NCBI RefSeq assembly: GCF_047946665.1
Contig: NZ_CP172312.1
Coordinates: forward strand, 496,001-560,000
DNA from: Allohahella sp002354735
GTDB taxonomy: Bacteria > Pseudomonadota > Gammaproteobacteria > Pseudomonadales > Oleiphilaceae
Reading direction: 5' to 3'
Length of the DNA stretch: 64,000 bases
The notes under the pieces were generated by a model. The model was not told where the DNA came from, did not search any database, and saw nothing but the letters and a program-made list of their open reading frames with translations. Both the position numbers and the translations under genes were made by a program. This document shows, piece by piece, positions 33,275-42,798 of this stretch; positions within the stretch are counted from its first letter, which is position 1, and each line of letters begins with the position of its first letter.

Positions 33275-35422
33275 ATGATTTACGAAGGTAAAGCCATCAC
33301 GGTAAAACTGATCGATGACGGAATTGCTGTCCTCACATTTGATTTACAGGGTGAATCGGTAAACAAGTTCAACCGGTTGACCATTGAAGAATTGGGCGAG
33401 GCAGCCGCCAAGCTTGGTAGCGCCAACGACGTCAAGGGCCTCATTGTCACGAGCGCCAAGGACGTGTTCATCGTCGGCGCCGATATCACCGAATTCAAGG
33501 ACCTCTTCAAAGGTTCCGAAGAAGAGCTTGTTGCCAACAACCTCAAGGCCAACAGCGTATTCAGCGCGATTGAAGACCTGCCTTTCCCGACCCTGACCGT
33601 TATTAACGGTATCGCCCTCGGTGGCGGTTTCGAGATGTGTCTGGCCACCGACTACCGCATCATGTCTACCAAGGCGAAAGTCGGTCTGCCTGAAGTGAAG
33701 CTGGGTATCTTCCCTGGCTTCGGCGGTACAGTACGTCTGTCACGCGTCATCGGCGCTGACAATGCGATCGAATGGATCTGTGCTGGCGGCGAGAAGCGGC
33801 CAGAGCAGGCACTGAAGGACAAGGCTGTCGATGCAGTCGTTGCGCCTGAAGCCCTCATGGAAGCAGCCAAGACAACCATGAAGCGTCTCATCGACGGTTC
33901 ACTGGACTACAAGAAGCGCCGTGAAGAAAAGACCGGCAAGCTGAAGTTGAACGCCATGGAAAGCATGATGACGTTCGAAACAGCCAAAGGCTTTGTTGCT
34001 GCACAGGCTGGCCGCAATTATCCAGCGCCGGTTGAAGCCATCAAGGTCATGCAGAAGCATGCCGGCATGAACCGCGACAAGGCCATCGAAGTCGAAGCCA
34101 AGGGCTTTGCCAAAATGGCGAAGACCCCAGTTGCAGCAGCACTGGTCGGCCTGTTCCTGAACGATCAGGAACTGAAGAAGAAAGCCAAGGCGTATGACAA
34201 GCAGGCACTGCCGGTCAAGCGTGCAGCTGTACTCGGTGCCGGTATCATGGGCGGCGGTGTTGCATTCCAGTCTGCGCTGAAAGGCACGCCAATCGTCATG
34301 AAGGACATTGCTCAGGCGGGTCTGGACCTGGGTCTTAAAGAAGCCAAAGGCCTGCTTACCAAGCGTGTTTCACGTGGCAAGATGACTGCCGAGCAGATGG
34401 CTGACGTTCTCAACAAGATCAATCCTGCGCTCGGCTATGGCGATTTCAAGAGCGTCGATCTCGTTGTCGAAGCTGTTGTTGAAAATCCAAAGGTCAAGGA
34501 TGCGGTTCTGCGTGAAGTCGAAGACGTCGTTCGTGAAGACACGATCCTGACCTCTAATACTTCAACCATTTCCATCACGCGACTGGCCCAGAACCTGAAG
34601 CGCCCTGAAAACTTCTGCGGCATGCACTTCTTCAACCCTGTGCACATGATGCCACTGGTTGAGGTCATCCGCGGCGAGAAGACGAGCGAGCAGGCTATTG
34701 CGACGACAGTTGCTTACGCCAAGGCCATGGGCAAGAACCCGATCGTGGTCAACGACTGCCCGGGCTTCCTGGTCAACCGTATCCTGTTCCCGTATTTCGG
34801 CGGCTTCAACCTGCTGGTACGTGATGGCGCTGATTACAAGCAGTGCGACAAGGTTATGGAGCGTTTCGGCTGGCCAATGGGTCCTGCCTACCTGCTCGAC
34901 GTTGTCGGCATGGACACTGCCAAGCACGCTGGCGATGTTATGGCCGAAGGCTTCCCGGACCGTATGCAGTACAGCGAGAAGACTGCTGTAGAGCTGATGT
35001 TCGAGAACGACCGTCTGGGTCAGAAGAACGACAAGGGCTTCTACAAGTACTCACTGGACAAGAAAGGCAAGAAGCAGAAGGCTGTCGACGAGAAAGTCGA
35101 GCAGATGCTTGGCGATGTCGTTCAGAAGAAAGGCGAGTTCACTGACGAAGAGATTATCGAGCGCATGATGGTGCCACTGTGCATCGAAACCGTTCGCTGT
35201 CTTGAAGACGGTATCGTCGAAACTGCTGCCGAGGCCGATATGGGCCTGGTGTACGGCATAGGTTTCCCTCCGTTCCGCGGCGGCGCCCTGTTCTACATCG
35301 ACACCATTGGTGTTGAAGAGTTCTGCAGAATCGCTGACAAGTACAAGTCACTCGGCAAGCTTTATCATCCTACTGATGGCCTGCGTGAAATGGCTAAGTC
35401 AGGCAAGAAATTCTACGGCTGA
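33275..35422 (+). CDS. fadB: Fatty-acid oxidation multifunctional protein, alpha subunit FadB
   Basis: A 715-residue protein with enoyl-CoA hydratase/isomerase (residues 1-190) and 3-hydroxyacyl-CoA dehydrogenase (about 310-715) activities. GGAG lies 8 bases before the ATG at 33275, giving MIYEGKAITV as in homologues; the frame opens at a GTG at 33248. Catalytic glutamates are Glu120 (ALGGGFE) and Glu140 (VGLPE). The NAD site is AAVLGAGIMGGGVA, and HFFNPVHMMPLVEVI carries the catalytic His. It forms an alpha2-beta2 complex with FadA for beta-oxidation. Codon use favours CGT, CTG and AAG, suggesting high expression. Confidence 0.97.
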   Translation: MIYEGKAITVKLIDDGIAVLTFDLQGESVNKFNRLTIEELGEAAAKLGSANDVKGLIVTSAKDVFIVGADITEFKDLFKGSEEELVANNLKANSVFSAIEDLPFPTLTVINGIALGGGFEMCLATDYRIMSTKAKVGLPEVKLGIFPGFGGTVRLSRVIGADNAIEWICAGGEKRPEQALKDKAVDAVVAPEALMEAAKTTMKRLIDGSLDYKKRREEKTGKLKLNAMESMMTFETAKGFVAAQAGRNYPAPVEAIKVMQKHAGMNRDKAIEVEAKGFAKMAKTPVAAALVGLFLNDQELKKKAKAYDKQALPVKRAAVLGAGIMGGGVAFQSALKGTPIVMKDIAQAGLDLGLKEAKGLLTKRVSRGKMTAEQMADVLNKINPALGYGDFKSVDLVVEAVVENPKVKDAVLREVEDVVREDTILTSNTSTISITRLAQNLKRPENFCGMHFFNPVHMMPLVEVIRGEKTSEQAIATTVAYAKAMGKNPIVVNDCPGFLVNRILFPYFGGFNLLVRDGADYKQCDKVMERFGWPMGPAYLLDVVGMDTAKHAGDVMAEGFPDRMQYSEKTAVELMFENDRLGQKNDKGFYKYSLDKKGKKQKAVDEKVEQMLGDVVQKKGEFTDEEIIERMMVPLCIETVRCLEDGIVETAAEADMGLVYGIGFPPFRGGALFYIDTIGVEEFCRIADKYKSLGKLYHPTDGLREMAKSGKKFYG

Positions 35423-35455
35423 TTGCCGCAATACAGATTAGGACGGAGATAAGAT

Positions 35456-36628
35456 ATGAGTCTGAATCCAAGAGATGTCGTCGTTGTCGATTGCGTGCGG
35501 TCGCCAATGGGACGTGCCAAGAACGGCATATTCAAGCATACCCGGGCGGAAGATATTTCCGCTCGCCTGATCAATGCGCTGTTCGAGCGCAACGATGTGA
35601 ATCCAGCTGAGGTCGAAGACCTGATCTGGGGTTGCGTCAACCAGACCAAGGAGCAGGGCTTCAACGTTGCCCGCCAGATCTCGCTGATGAGCGTGATTCC
35701 ACACACCAGTTCAGCGCAGACCGTGAACAGACTGTGTGGTTCAGCCATGACTGCGATCCATACCGCAGCTCAGGCCATCATGACCAACAACGGCGAAGTC
35801 TTCGTGGTTGGTGGTGTCGAGCACATGGGCCACGTACCGATGACAGAGGGTTTCGATCATAACCCTGCTGCCAGTAAGTACAGCGCCAAGGCTTCGAACA
35901 TGATGGGTCTCACAGCCGAAATGCTGGCAAAGATGCACGGCATCAACCGTCAGCAGCAGGATGAGTTCGCTGTTCGTTCACATCAGCGTGCTCACGAAGC
36001 TACTGTCGAAGGCCGCTTCAAGAACGAGATTGTTGTCATGGAAGGTCATGACGACAACGGCGTTCCAATGCTGTGTACCGAAGACGAGACCATCCGTCCG
36101 GAAACCACGCTTGAAAGCCTTGGTCAGCTGCGTCCGGCCTTCGATCCGAAGTCTGGTACTGTGACTGCAGGTACTTCATCACAGCTGACTGACGGCGCCG
36201 CCGCGATGCTGCTGATGTCTGCCGAGCGTGCACAAGCACTGGGCCTGAAGCCAATGGCCAAGATCCGTGCGATGGCGACTGCTGGTGTTGATGCTGCGAT
36301 CATGGGCTACGGTCCTGTGCCAGCCACCAAGAAAGCACTGAAGCGTGCTGGTCTTGAGATTTCAGACATCGATTTCTGGGAGCTGAACGAAGCATTTGCT
36401 GCGCAGTCACTGCCGGTCATCAAGGATCTGAAACTGATGGACGTGATGAACGACAAGGTCAACCTGAATGGCGGCGCGATCGCACTGGGTCACCCACTGG
36501 GCTGTTCAGGTGCACGTATCTCCACTACGCTGCTGAACATCATGGAAGCCAAGGGCGGAACCTTCGGTGTATCCACGATGTGTATCGGTCTGGGACAGGG
36601 TATTTCGACTGTCTGGGAGCGTCTCTAA
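35456..36628 (+). CDS. fadA: 3-ketoacyl-CoA thiolase FadA
   Basis: A 390-residue thiolase that cleaves 3-ketoacyl-CoA to acetyl-CoA and a shortened acyl-CoA. The nucleophile is Cys94 (VNRLCGSAM). The active-site His is in GGAIALGHPLGCSGAR, and Cys376 (STMCIGLGQG) is the acid/base. GGAG lies about 8 bases before the ATG, 33 bases after fadB, so it is the second gene of the operon. Two strong hairpins follow. Confidence 0.97.
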   Translation: MSLNPRDVVVVDCVRSPMGRAKNGIFKHTRAEDISARLINALFERNDVNPAEVEDLIWGCVNQTKEQGFNVARQISLMSVIPHTSSAQTVNRLCGSAMTAIHTAAQAIMTNNGEVFVVGGVEHMGHVPMTEGFDHNPAASKYSAKASNMMGLTAEMLAKMHGINRQQQDEFAVRSHQRAHEATVEGRFKNEIVVMEGHDDNGVPMLCTEDETIRPETTLESLGQLRPAFDPKSGTVTAGTSSQLTDGAAAMLLMSAERAQALGLKPMAKIRAMATAGVDAAIMGYGPVPATKKALKRAGLEISDIDFWELNEAFAAQSLPVIKDLKLMDVMNDKVNLNGGAIALGHPLGCSGARISTTLLNIMEAKGGTFGVSTMCIGLGQGISTVWERL

Positions 36629-36635
36629 GGCAGCT

Positions 36636-36656
36636 GAGGCGGCTCAAGGCCGCCTC
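36636..36656 (+). terminator. GC-rich hairpin after fadA
   Basis: GAGGCGGC (36636-36643) and GCCGCCTC (36649-36656) form a perfect 8-bp stem with a 5-base loop, 7 bases after the fadA stop. It has no T run and may protect the mRNA 3' end or assist the next terminator. Confidence 0.5.
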
Positions 36657-36673
36657 GACAACTGATCCAGCTG

Positions 36674-36700
36674 AAAAAGCCGACCTCGTGTCGGCTTTTT
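36674..36700 (+). terminator. Bidirectional terminator after fadA
   Basis: AAAAAGCCGAC (36674-36684) and GTCGGCTTTTT (36690-36700) form a perfect 11-bp stem with loop CTCGT, with T runs on both strands. It lies between fadA and the convergent gene ending at 36728. Confidence 0.93.
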
Positions 36701-36727
36701 CGGGTATATGGGTCAGCCAATGCCAGT

Positions 36728-37447
36728 TCAGACGATATCAAGTTCTTCGTCATCATCCTGTCTGTTCGCTCCGCTGGAGCCGCTATTCGTGGCACTTTCG
36801 GCTGCCTTCATCATATCGGAAAGTCGACGCACAGCTTCATTCTTGACCTCAACGGGCAGGCTACTGCGTTTATAGATATCCCGTGCCTTTCGCAAATGCG
36901 CTATCGCTTCGCGTCGCTTATCCGCCTGAAGTAATTGTTCAGCGTGATACTCATGTGATTGGACCTGAACCGTGAGCTTCAGATGTTCCAGGTGGTCCAG
37001 TTGTTGCTGGTAGGTCTCGGCTGGAAGGCGGCCACGTAGCTTCAGTCGTAGCAGCTTGTTGCCGAGCGTTCTCAGGCCTTCGAGTGCGGCATTCATCTCG
37101 CCGTCGCTGCGCATCACGCGCTCGTTGGCAGGTCTGATCCGGCCCTCTTCCAGTGCCGTCAGCTGGCCCTTGAGTGTATCGAGCTGCTGCAATGCATCCG
37201 CCAGACCCAATGAGACGAGTTCCTTCTGCATCTCCATAAGGGCTCCAGTCATGACCATTGCAATATCTGCACGATCATCGATTCTGAGAAGGAGCGCTAC
37301 GGCGTTTTCATAATCCTGTCTGCGCTGCAACAAGGCCTTGATTTTGGCTGCCCTATGCTGTGCAGCCTGCTGCCTGGCATACATGACAGCGCTCACGACT
37401 GCGGATATGAAAATGATGGCTAGCAAGATAACGACGAGTGTGGTCAT
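36728..37447 (-). CDS. Membrane-anchored coiled-coil protein of unknown function
   Basis: A 239-residue protein. One N-terminal membrane helix (LVVILLAIIFISAVVSAVMYA) is followed by long helical, Leu/Arg/Lys-rich segments likely to form coiled coils, including QLDHLEHLKLTVQVQSHEYHAEQLLQ broken into heptad-like units. The C-terminus is Ser/Gly/Asp-rich and acidic (DDDEELDIV). In Pseudomonas an uncharacterised gene occupies the same place between fadBA and topA, so the arrangement looks conserved. I cannot assign a function. Confidence 0.75.
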   Translation of the reverse strand: MTTLVVILLAIIFISAVVSAVMYARQQAAQHRAAKIKALLQRRQDYENAVALLLRIDDRADIAMVMTGALMEMQKELVSLGLADALQQLDTLKGQLTALEEGRIRPANERVMRSDGEMNAALEGLRTLGNKLLRLKLRGRLPAETYQQQLDHLEHLKLTVQVQSHEYHAEQLLQADKRREAIAHLRKARDIYKRSSLPVEVKNEAVRRLSDMMKAAESATNSGSSGANRQDDDEELDIV

Positions 37448-37513
37448 AAGAAAGAGGCACGAAAAACAAGCAATTGAGGTAACTCAAGCTTAGTCCCGAA
37501 TCCGCGGGTATGC

Positions 37514-37542
37514 TTGATTATTACAGGCCAACACCTTATATA
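37514..37542 (+). promoter_or_regulatory. Sigma-70-like promoter of topA
   Basis: TTGATT (37514-37519) and TATATA (37537-37542) are separated by 17 bases, about 35 bases before the topA ATG. Spacing is ideal and both hexamers match at 4 of 6 positions. Confidence 0.5.
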
Positions 37543-37576
37543 TGACGCCAAATCGAATTAAGAGACCAGTTTCTGA

Positions 37577-40216
37577 ATGGCCAAATCACTCGTCATAGTA
37601 GAGTCGCCTGCAAAAGCCAAAACCATAAACAAGTACCTTGGGCCTGATTTCATCGTCAAATCCAGTGTCGGCCACGTTCGTGATTTACCGACGGGCGCGA
37701 GCAAGAGCGACAAGAAGACGACGGGCAAGAAGAAGCCTGTTGCCGCCAAGTCCCTGTCCGATTCTGAAAAGAAAGCCAAGGCCAAGCGGCAGCTCTTTGC
37801 ACGGATGGGCGTGGATCCGGAGCACGATTGGGAAGCCGAGTATGAGGTCCTGCCTGGCAAGGAGAAGGTGGTCGAAGAGCTCAAGCGGCTCGCGAAGTCG
37901 GCAGACCACATTTATCTCGCAACGGATCTTGACCGCGAGGGGGAGGCGATAGCCTGGCACCTGCGGGAACTCATAGGTGGTGAGGATGAGCGCTTCAGGC
38001 GGGTTGTCTTCAATGAAATCACTAAAAATGCCATTTCCGACGCGTTCAAGGAGCCAGGTACGCTCAATATCGACCGCGTCAACGCTCAACAGGCTCGACG
38101 CTTCCTGGATCGCGTTGTCGGTTTCATGGTGTCGCCGCTGCTGTGGGCGAAAATCGCCCGCGGTCTGTCTGCGGGTCGGGTGCAGTCGGTTGCCGTCAAG
38201 CTGATCGTCGAGCGTGAGCGTGAAATCAGAGCGTTCGTTCCCGAAGAATACTGGCAGATGCACGCCGATCTCGCAGGCGAAGTTACTGATACCATGGCGG
38301 GCGAGGGCAAGCGAACTCGTGCGCAGGCCCAGTTCGAAGTCACGCGAGTAGATGGCAAGGCTTATCGCCCACGCACCCGCGCCGAATCTGAAGCCTTCCA
38401 GGCTCAGCTCGAGAGCGCTGGCTACAAGATCGCCAAGCGCGAAGACAAGCCGACCCAGTCGAAGCCTTCTGCGCCCTTCATTACCTCTACACTGCAGCAG
38501 GGCGCCAGCAATCGTCTCGGCTTCAGCGTTAGCAAGACCATGCGTCTTGCTCAGAAGCTGTATGAAGCGGGCTACATCACCTATATGCGAACGGATTCGA
38601 CCAACCTGTCTGCCGATGCTGTAGCCACGGTGCGGGATTACATCATTGGCGAATACGGTAAGGCCTATTGCCCGGATGCGCCGAGAGTCTACAGCAGCAA
38701 GGAAGGCGCTCAGGAGGCGCACGAAGCGATCCGGCCGACGGACGTAAACATCCGTGGCGATCAGCTACAAAGCCTTGAGAGGGACGCTGAGCGTCTGTAT
38801 ACCCTGATCTGGAAGCAGTTCGTGGCCTGTCAGATGGAGAGCGCCCGTTTCCAGAGCACAACGCTCGTTGTGGAAGCCGGGCAGTTCGAGCTCAGGACTC
38901 GCGGTCGGGTCATGGAGTTCCCGGGTTTCCTCAAGGTGCTGCCGCTCGTGGTCAAGAAAGATGAGGATGCGCAGCTCCCGCCGTTCAAGCAGGGTGATGT
39001 TCTGGATCTGGAAGCGCTCAAGCCGTCTCAGCATTTTACCAAGCCTACTGCGCGCTTTACGGAAGCCACGCTGGTCAAGGAGCTCGAGAAGCAGGGCATA
39101 GGTCGCCCATCTACCTACGCCTCCATCATCTCTACCATTCAGGACCGGGGCTACGTACGTCTCGAGAATAAGCGGTTCTTCGCGGAGAAGATGGGCGATA
39201 TCGTGACCGACCGCCTATCTGAATCCTTCAAGGATCTCATGAGCTATGGCTTCACCGCCAGCATGGAAGAGCGTCTTGACGCCATCGCCAGTGGCAAGCT
39301 TAGCTGGAAGACTGTTCTCGACGAGTTCTACTCCCAGTTCAGCCAGAATCTGGAGCATGCAGAATCGGCAGAATCCGGTATGCGTGCAAACGAAGCGGTG
39401 CCTACGAGTATCGCCTGTCCGACCTGCGCTCGGCCCATGCAGATAAGAACTGCAAGCACAGGTGTTTTTCTCGGTTGCTCAGGCTATAGCCTCCCGCCAA
39501 AGGAGCGCTGCAAGACGACCCTGAATCTTACACCCGGCGATGAGGCCATCGCAGCCGATGATGATGAGGCCGAAGCGCAGGCGCAGCGGGAGAAGCGTCG
39601 TTGCCCGATCTGCTCTACGGCTATGGACAACTATCTGATCGACGAGCACCGTAAGCTGCACGTGTGCGGCAACAATCCCGATTGTCCGGGCTATGAGGTC
39701 GAGGAAGGTCACTACAAGATTAAGGGCTATGAAGGGCCCAGCCTCGAATGCGATAAATGCGGTGCAGAAATGCAGCTCAAGAATGGTCGCTTCGGCAAAT
39801 ACTTTGGTTGTACCGCAGAAGACTGCAAGAATACCCGCAAGCTGTTACGGAACGGTGACCCTGCGCCACCGAAAATGGATCCCGTCCAAATGCCGGAGCT
39901 CAAATGTAGTAAGGTGGACGATCACTACGTGCTTCGCGACGGCGCATCGGGCCTCTTTCTTGCTGCGAGTCAGTTTCCCAAGAATCGTGAGACGCGTGCG
40001 CCCCTGGTGAGTGAGCTGCTGCCGCACAAGAACGAAATAGACCCGAAGTACGCCTACCTGATGAAAGCGCCGACCAAGGATCCAGAAGGCCGCCCGGCAG
40101 TCATTCGTTTCAGTCGAAAGACCAAGGAGCAGTACGTGATGTCGGAGAAGGATGACGGCAAACCAAGTGGCTGGGCTGCGTACTATTCGGGTAGCAAGTG
40201 GACGGTCAAAAGCTGA
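37577..40216 (+). CDS. topA: DNA topoisomerase I
   Basis: An 879-residue type IA topoisomerase that relaxes negative supercoils. The N-terminal TOPRIM domain (SLVIVESPAKAKTINKYLG, then ATDLDREGEAIAWHL) binds magnesium. Tyr336 in GYITYMRTDSTNLS is the DNA-linking tyrosine (E. coli Tyr319). The C-terminus has three Cys4-type zinc ribbons: CPTC...CSGY..KERC, CPIC...CGNNPDC, and CDKC...CTAEDC. A basic tail with PAVIRFSRKTKEQYV follows. A Lys-rich insert near residues 40-75 lies within the TOPRIM region. Length is close to the 868 residues of P. aeruginosa TopA. Confidence 0.97.
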   Translation: MAKSLVIVESPAKAKTINKYLGPDFIVKSSVGHVRDLPTGASKSDKKTTGKKKPVAAKSLSDSEKKAKAKRQLFARMGVDPEHDWEAEYEVLPGKEKVVEELKRLAKSADHIYLATDLDREGEAIAWHLRELIGGEDERFRRVVFNEITKNAISDAFKEPGTLNIDRVNAQQARRFLDRVVGFMVSPLLWAKIARGLSAGRVQSVAVKLIVEREREIRAFVPEEYWQMHADLAGEVTDTMAGEGKRTRAQAQFEVTRVDGKAYRPRTRAESEAFQAQLESAGYKIAKREDKPTQSKPSAPFITSTLQQGASNRLGFSVSKTMRLAQKLYEAGYITYMRTDSTNLSADAVATVRDYIIGEYGKAYCPDAPRVYSSKEGAQEAHEAIRPTDVNIRGDQLQSLERDAERLYTLIWKQFVACQMESARFQSTTLVVEAGQFELRTRGRVMEFPGFLKVLPLVVKKDEDAQLPPFKQGDVLDLEALKPSQHFTKPTARFTEATLVKELEKQGIGRPSTYASIISTIQDRGYVRLENKRFFAEKMGDIVTDRLSESFKDLMSYGFTASMEERLDAIASGKLSWKTVLDEFYSQFSQNLEHAESAESGMRANEAVPTSIACPTCARPMQIRTASTGVFLGCSGYSLPPKERCKTTLNLTPGDEAIAADDDEAEAQAQREKRRCPICSTAMDNYLIDEHRKLHVCGNNPDCPGYEVEEGHYKIKGYEGPSLECDKCGAEMQLKNGRFGKYFGCTAEDCKNTRKLLRNGDPAPPKMDPVQMPELKCSKVDDHYVLRDGASGLFLAASQFPKNRETRAPLVSELLPHKNEIDPKYAYLMKAPTKDPEGRPAVIRFSRKTKEQYVMSEKDDGKPSGWAAYYSGSKWTVKS

Positions 40217-40233
40217 TGCCAGAGCAGGGGCCT

Positions 40234-40279
40234 TGTCAGGGTCGGGCCCATTAGCCCGGCGCTGACAGCCTCAGTTTTT
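40234..40279 (+). terminator. Terminator after topA
   Basis: TGTCAG (40234-40239) pairs with CTGACA (40262-40267), with an inner CGGGC/GCCCG stem and a 3-by-3 internal loop. A TTTTT run follows at 40275-40279, inside the end of the convergent gene. Confidence 0.55.
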
Positions 40280-41173
40280 CTGTGGGGCAAACCTGCTGAG
40301 CAGACTTGAGGTGTCCCAGCGGCCACCACCCTGCTGCTGGACCTCAGCATAAAACTGATCGACCAGTGCAGCGACCGGCAAGCGCGCGCCGTTGCGCCGC
40401 GCCTCCTCGAGGCAGATAGCCAGATCCTTCCGCATTAGATCTACTGCAAAACCGTGGTTGTACTCACCACGAATCATGCTGTCATGGCGGTTTTCCATCT
40501 GCCAGGATTGGGCTGCACCTTTGGAAATCACATCGATTACAGCATGGGGATCCAGGCCGGCTGCCGTGGCGAAGTGAATGGATTCGGCGAGACTTTCTAT
40601 CAAGCCAGCAATGGCAATCTGATTAGCCATTTTGGTCAACTGGCCAGAGCCGGCCGGGCCGAGCAGGCGGACCATCCTGGCGTAATGCCGGATAACGGTT
40701 TCCGCCTTTTCGAAATGCTGTTCGCTGCCACCGCACATCACCGTGAGCGTGCCATTAATGGCGCCTTGCTGGCCACCGGAGACAGGGGCGTCGATAAACA
40801 TGATGCCGCGTGCTTCAGCAGCTGAATTCAGCTGCCGGGCAATATCGGCAGAAGCGGTTGTATGATCGATGACGAGGGCGCCAGGCGACAGATGCGCCAG
40901 CAGACCTTCGTTCCCAAGATACAGATCCGCAAGATCGCTGTCATTACCGACACAGGACACGACCGTGTTCAACTGCCTGGCTTCCAAAAGGCTGACGAAA
41001 CGGTGTCCCGGGTGCTCTTTCAGCCAGTTCTCCGCTTTCGCTCGGCTGCGATTGTACACCGCAAGCTGCAGACCAGCTCGCGCCAGGTGGCCTGCCATAG
41101 GTGCGCCCATCACGCCTAGTCCTATGAAGCAGACCTGCCTGTCTTCGCTGTTCTGCAGGTCGGTGTCAGCCAT
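40271..41173 (-). CDS. Beta-hydroxyacid dehydrogenase family (3-hydroxyisobutyrate dehydrogenase-like)
   Basis: A 300-residue NAD(P)-dependent dehydrogenase. The nucleotide-binding motif is FIGLGVMGAPMAGHLARAG, substrate-binding DAPVSGGQQGA, and catalytic GSGQLTKMANQ (Lys). It has the length and motifs of 3-hydroxyisobutyrate, tartronate-semialdehyde or glyoxylate/succinate-semialdehyde reductases; the exact substrate cannot be read from sequence. It starts 6 bases after gltA on the same strand, so the two are co-transcribed. A similar gene lies near gltA in Pseudomonas. Confidence 0.88.
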   Translation of the reverse strand: MADTDLQNSEDRQVCFIGLGVMGAPMAGHLARAGLQLAVYNRSRAKAENWLKEHPGHRFVSLLEARQLNTVVSCVGNDSDLADLYLGNEGLLAHLSPGALVIDHTTASADIARQLNSAAEARGIMFIDAPVSGGQQGAINGTLTVMCGGSEQHFEKAETVIRHYARMVRLLGPAGSGQLTKMANQIAIAGLIESLAESIHFATAAGLDPHAVIDVISKGAAQSWQMENRHDSMIRGEYNHGFAVDLMRKDLAICLEEARRNGARLPVAALVDQFYAEVQQQGGGRWDTSSLLSRFAPQKN

Positions 41174-41179
41174 TGGCGA

Positions 41180-42451
41180 TCAGCCGGGATAGTCGCGCTT
41201 GGTAGCGCCGGTATAGAGCTGGCGTGGGCGGCCGATTCGATAGTCGGTGCTTACCATCTCGTTCCAGTGGGAGTACCAGCCAACAGTTCGCGCCATCGCA
41301 AAGATAACAGTGAACATGGAGACAGGAATGCCGATCGCGCGCAGAATAATGCCGGAGTAGAAGTCGACGTTTGGATACAGCTTGCGCTCGACGAAGTAAG
41401 GATCTTCAAGCGCGATCTGCTCGAGACGTCGGGCAATCTTGAACAGTGGGTCATCTTCGAGGCCGAGCTCCTGAAGCACCTGGTCGCAGGATTCCTTCAT
41501 AACCTTGGCGCGTGGGTCGAAGTTCTTGTAGACGCGGTGACCAAAGCCCATCAGACGGAACGAATCGTCCTTATCCTTGGCGCGCTCTATGAACTCGGGA
41601 ATGCGCGACTCGTCTTCAATCTCCATCAGCATGCTCAGCACGGCTTCGTTGGCACCGCCGTGGGCAGGTCCCCACAAGGCTGCAATACCTGAAGCAATAC
41701 AGGCGAATACGTTGGCCCCTGATGAGCCGGCGAGGCGGACGGTAGACGTGGAGGCGTTCTGTTCATGGTCGGCGTGGAGGAGGAATATCTTGTCCATGGC
41801 CTTGGCAAGAACCGGATTGACCACGAACTCTTCGCATGGGGTTCCGAACATCATGTACAGAAAGTTTGCCGCGTAGTCCAGATCGTTCCGCGGGTACATG
41901 AAGGGCTGGCCGATCGAGTACTTGTAGCACATGGCCGCCAGCGTCGGCATCTTCGCAATCAGGCGGAATGCCGCGATTTCACGATGCTTCTCATCCGTGG
42001 AATCCATGGTGTCGTGATAGAAGGCTGAAAGCGCACCCACCACACCACACATGATCGCCATCGGATGCGCGTCACGACGGAAACCATTGAAGAAATGATT
42101 CAGCTGCTCGTGCACCATCGTATGGTTCTTGACCATGGACTTGAAGTGGCCGAGCTCTTCGCTGGAAGGCAGTTCGCCGTGGATAAGCAGGTAGCAGGTC
42201 TCAAGGTAATCTGAATGCTGCGCAAGCTGTTCTATGGGGTATCCACGATGCAGCAATACGCCGTTCGTGCCATCGATGAAGGTGATCTTCGATTCGCAGG
42301 CAGCAGTGGACACAAATCCGGGGTCGTAGGTAAACAGCCCCTGCTGAACCAGGGAGCGGACGTCGACGACATCAGGGCCGGTCGTGCCCGAATACATTGG
42401 TAAATCAATCTCTTTGCCATCAACTTTGAGTGTGGCGTGCTTATCCGTCAT
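41180..42451 (-). CDS. gltA: Citrate synthase (type II, hexameric)
   Basis: A 423-residue enzyme condensing acetyl-CoA and oxaloacetate, the entry step of the TCA cycle. The catalytic triad is His264 (GPAHGGANEA), His305 (GFGHRVYKN) and Asp363 (YPNVDFYSG). The N-terminal small beta domain (residues 1-50) is that of the Gram-negative, NADH-inhibited type. GGGAG lies 6 bases before the ATG. It is divergent from the sdh operon across a 412-base region with palindromes. Confidence 0.97.
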   Translation of the reverse strand: MTDKHATLKVDGKEIDLPMYSGTTGPDVVDVRSLVQQGLFTYDPGFVSTAACESKITFIDGTNGVLLHRGYPIEQLAQHSDYLETCYLLIHGELPSSEELGHFKSMVKNHTMVHEQLNHFFNGFRRDAHPMAIMCGVVGALSAFYHDTMDSTDEKHREIAAFRLIAKMPTLAAMCYKYSIGQPFMYPRNDLDYAANFLYMMFGTPCEEFVVNPVLAKAMDKIFLLHADHEQNASTSTVRLAGSSGANVFACIASGIAALWGPAHGGANEAVLSMLMEIEDESRIPEFIERAKDKDDSFRLMGFGHRVYKNFDPRAKVMKESCDQVLQELGLEDDPLFKIARRLEQIALEDPYFVERKLYPNVDFYSGIILRAIGIPVSMFTVIFAMARTVGWYSHWNEMVSTDYRIGRPRQLYTGATKRDYPG

Positions 42452-42738
42452 GGACGACTCCCGTTACTGTACATGGCCGGTCAGTCCGTCTGCCCGACGC
42501 AGTAGATTAGATGCGGATGCATCCGGCTTCACTCGGTCGTACACCCGCTCTTTGAGAGGCTAAAAACGACCGAGGCTGTGGATAGGCGCTTATACTAATG
42601 ACTTGATCATCAATTGATAAGCCCTTTCTTGCATTTGTATGACCTCGCTCGATTTTGGTGCGCGGGCTGCCTTCGAGCACCGCATCGATGCATATGCTTG
42701 CATATTCAATCCTTAAGCCGAATCGGGCCGTATCTCAA

Positions 42739-42767
42739 TTGTAATGTGATGCATGCCCCCATATACT
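42739..42767 (+). promoter_or_regulatory. Sigma-70-like promoter of the sdh-suc cluster
   Basis: TTGTAA (42739-42744) and TATACT (42762-42767) are separated by exactly 17 bases. Transcription would start near 42774, giving a leader of about 90 bases before sdhC. Confidence 0.65.
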
Positions 42768-42773
42768 ATGCGC

Positions 42774-42798
42774 CCGAAACCAACCCGCTGTGTTTCGG
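42774..42798 (+). other. Hairpin at the 5' end of the sdhC mRNA
   Basis: CCGAAAC (42774-42780) and GTTTCGG (42792-42798) form a 7-bp stem with an 11-base loop at the predicted first base of the transcript. Such 5' stems can stabilise mRNA. Confidence 0.45.

Noticed and set aside
42603..42618. Possible FNR/ANR box (TTGAT...ATCAA)
   Set aside because: The half-sites are separated by one base instead of the required four.
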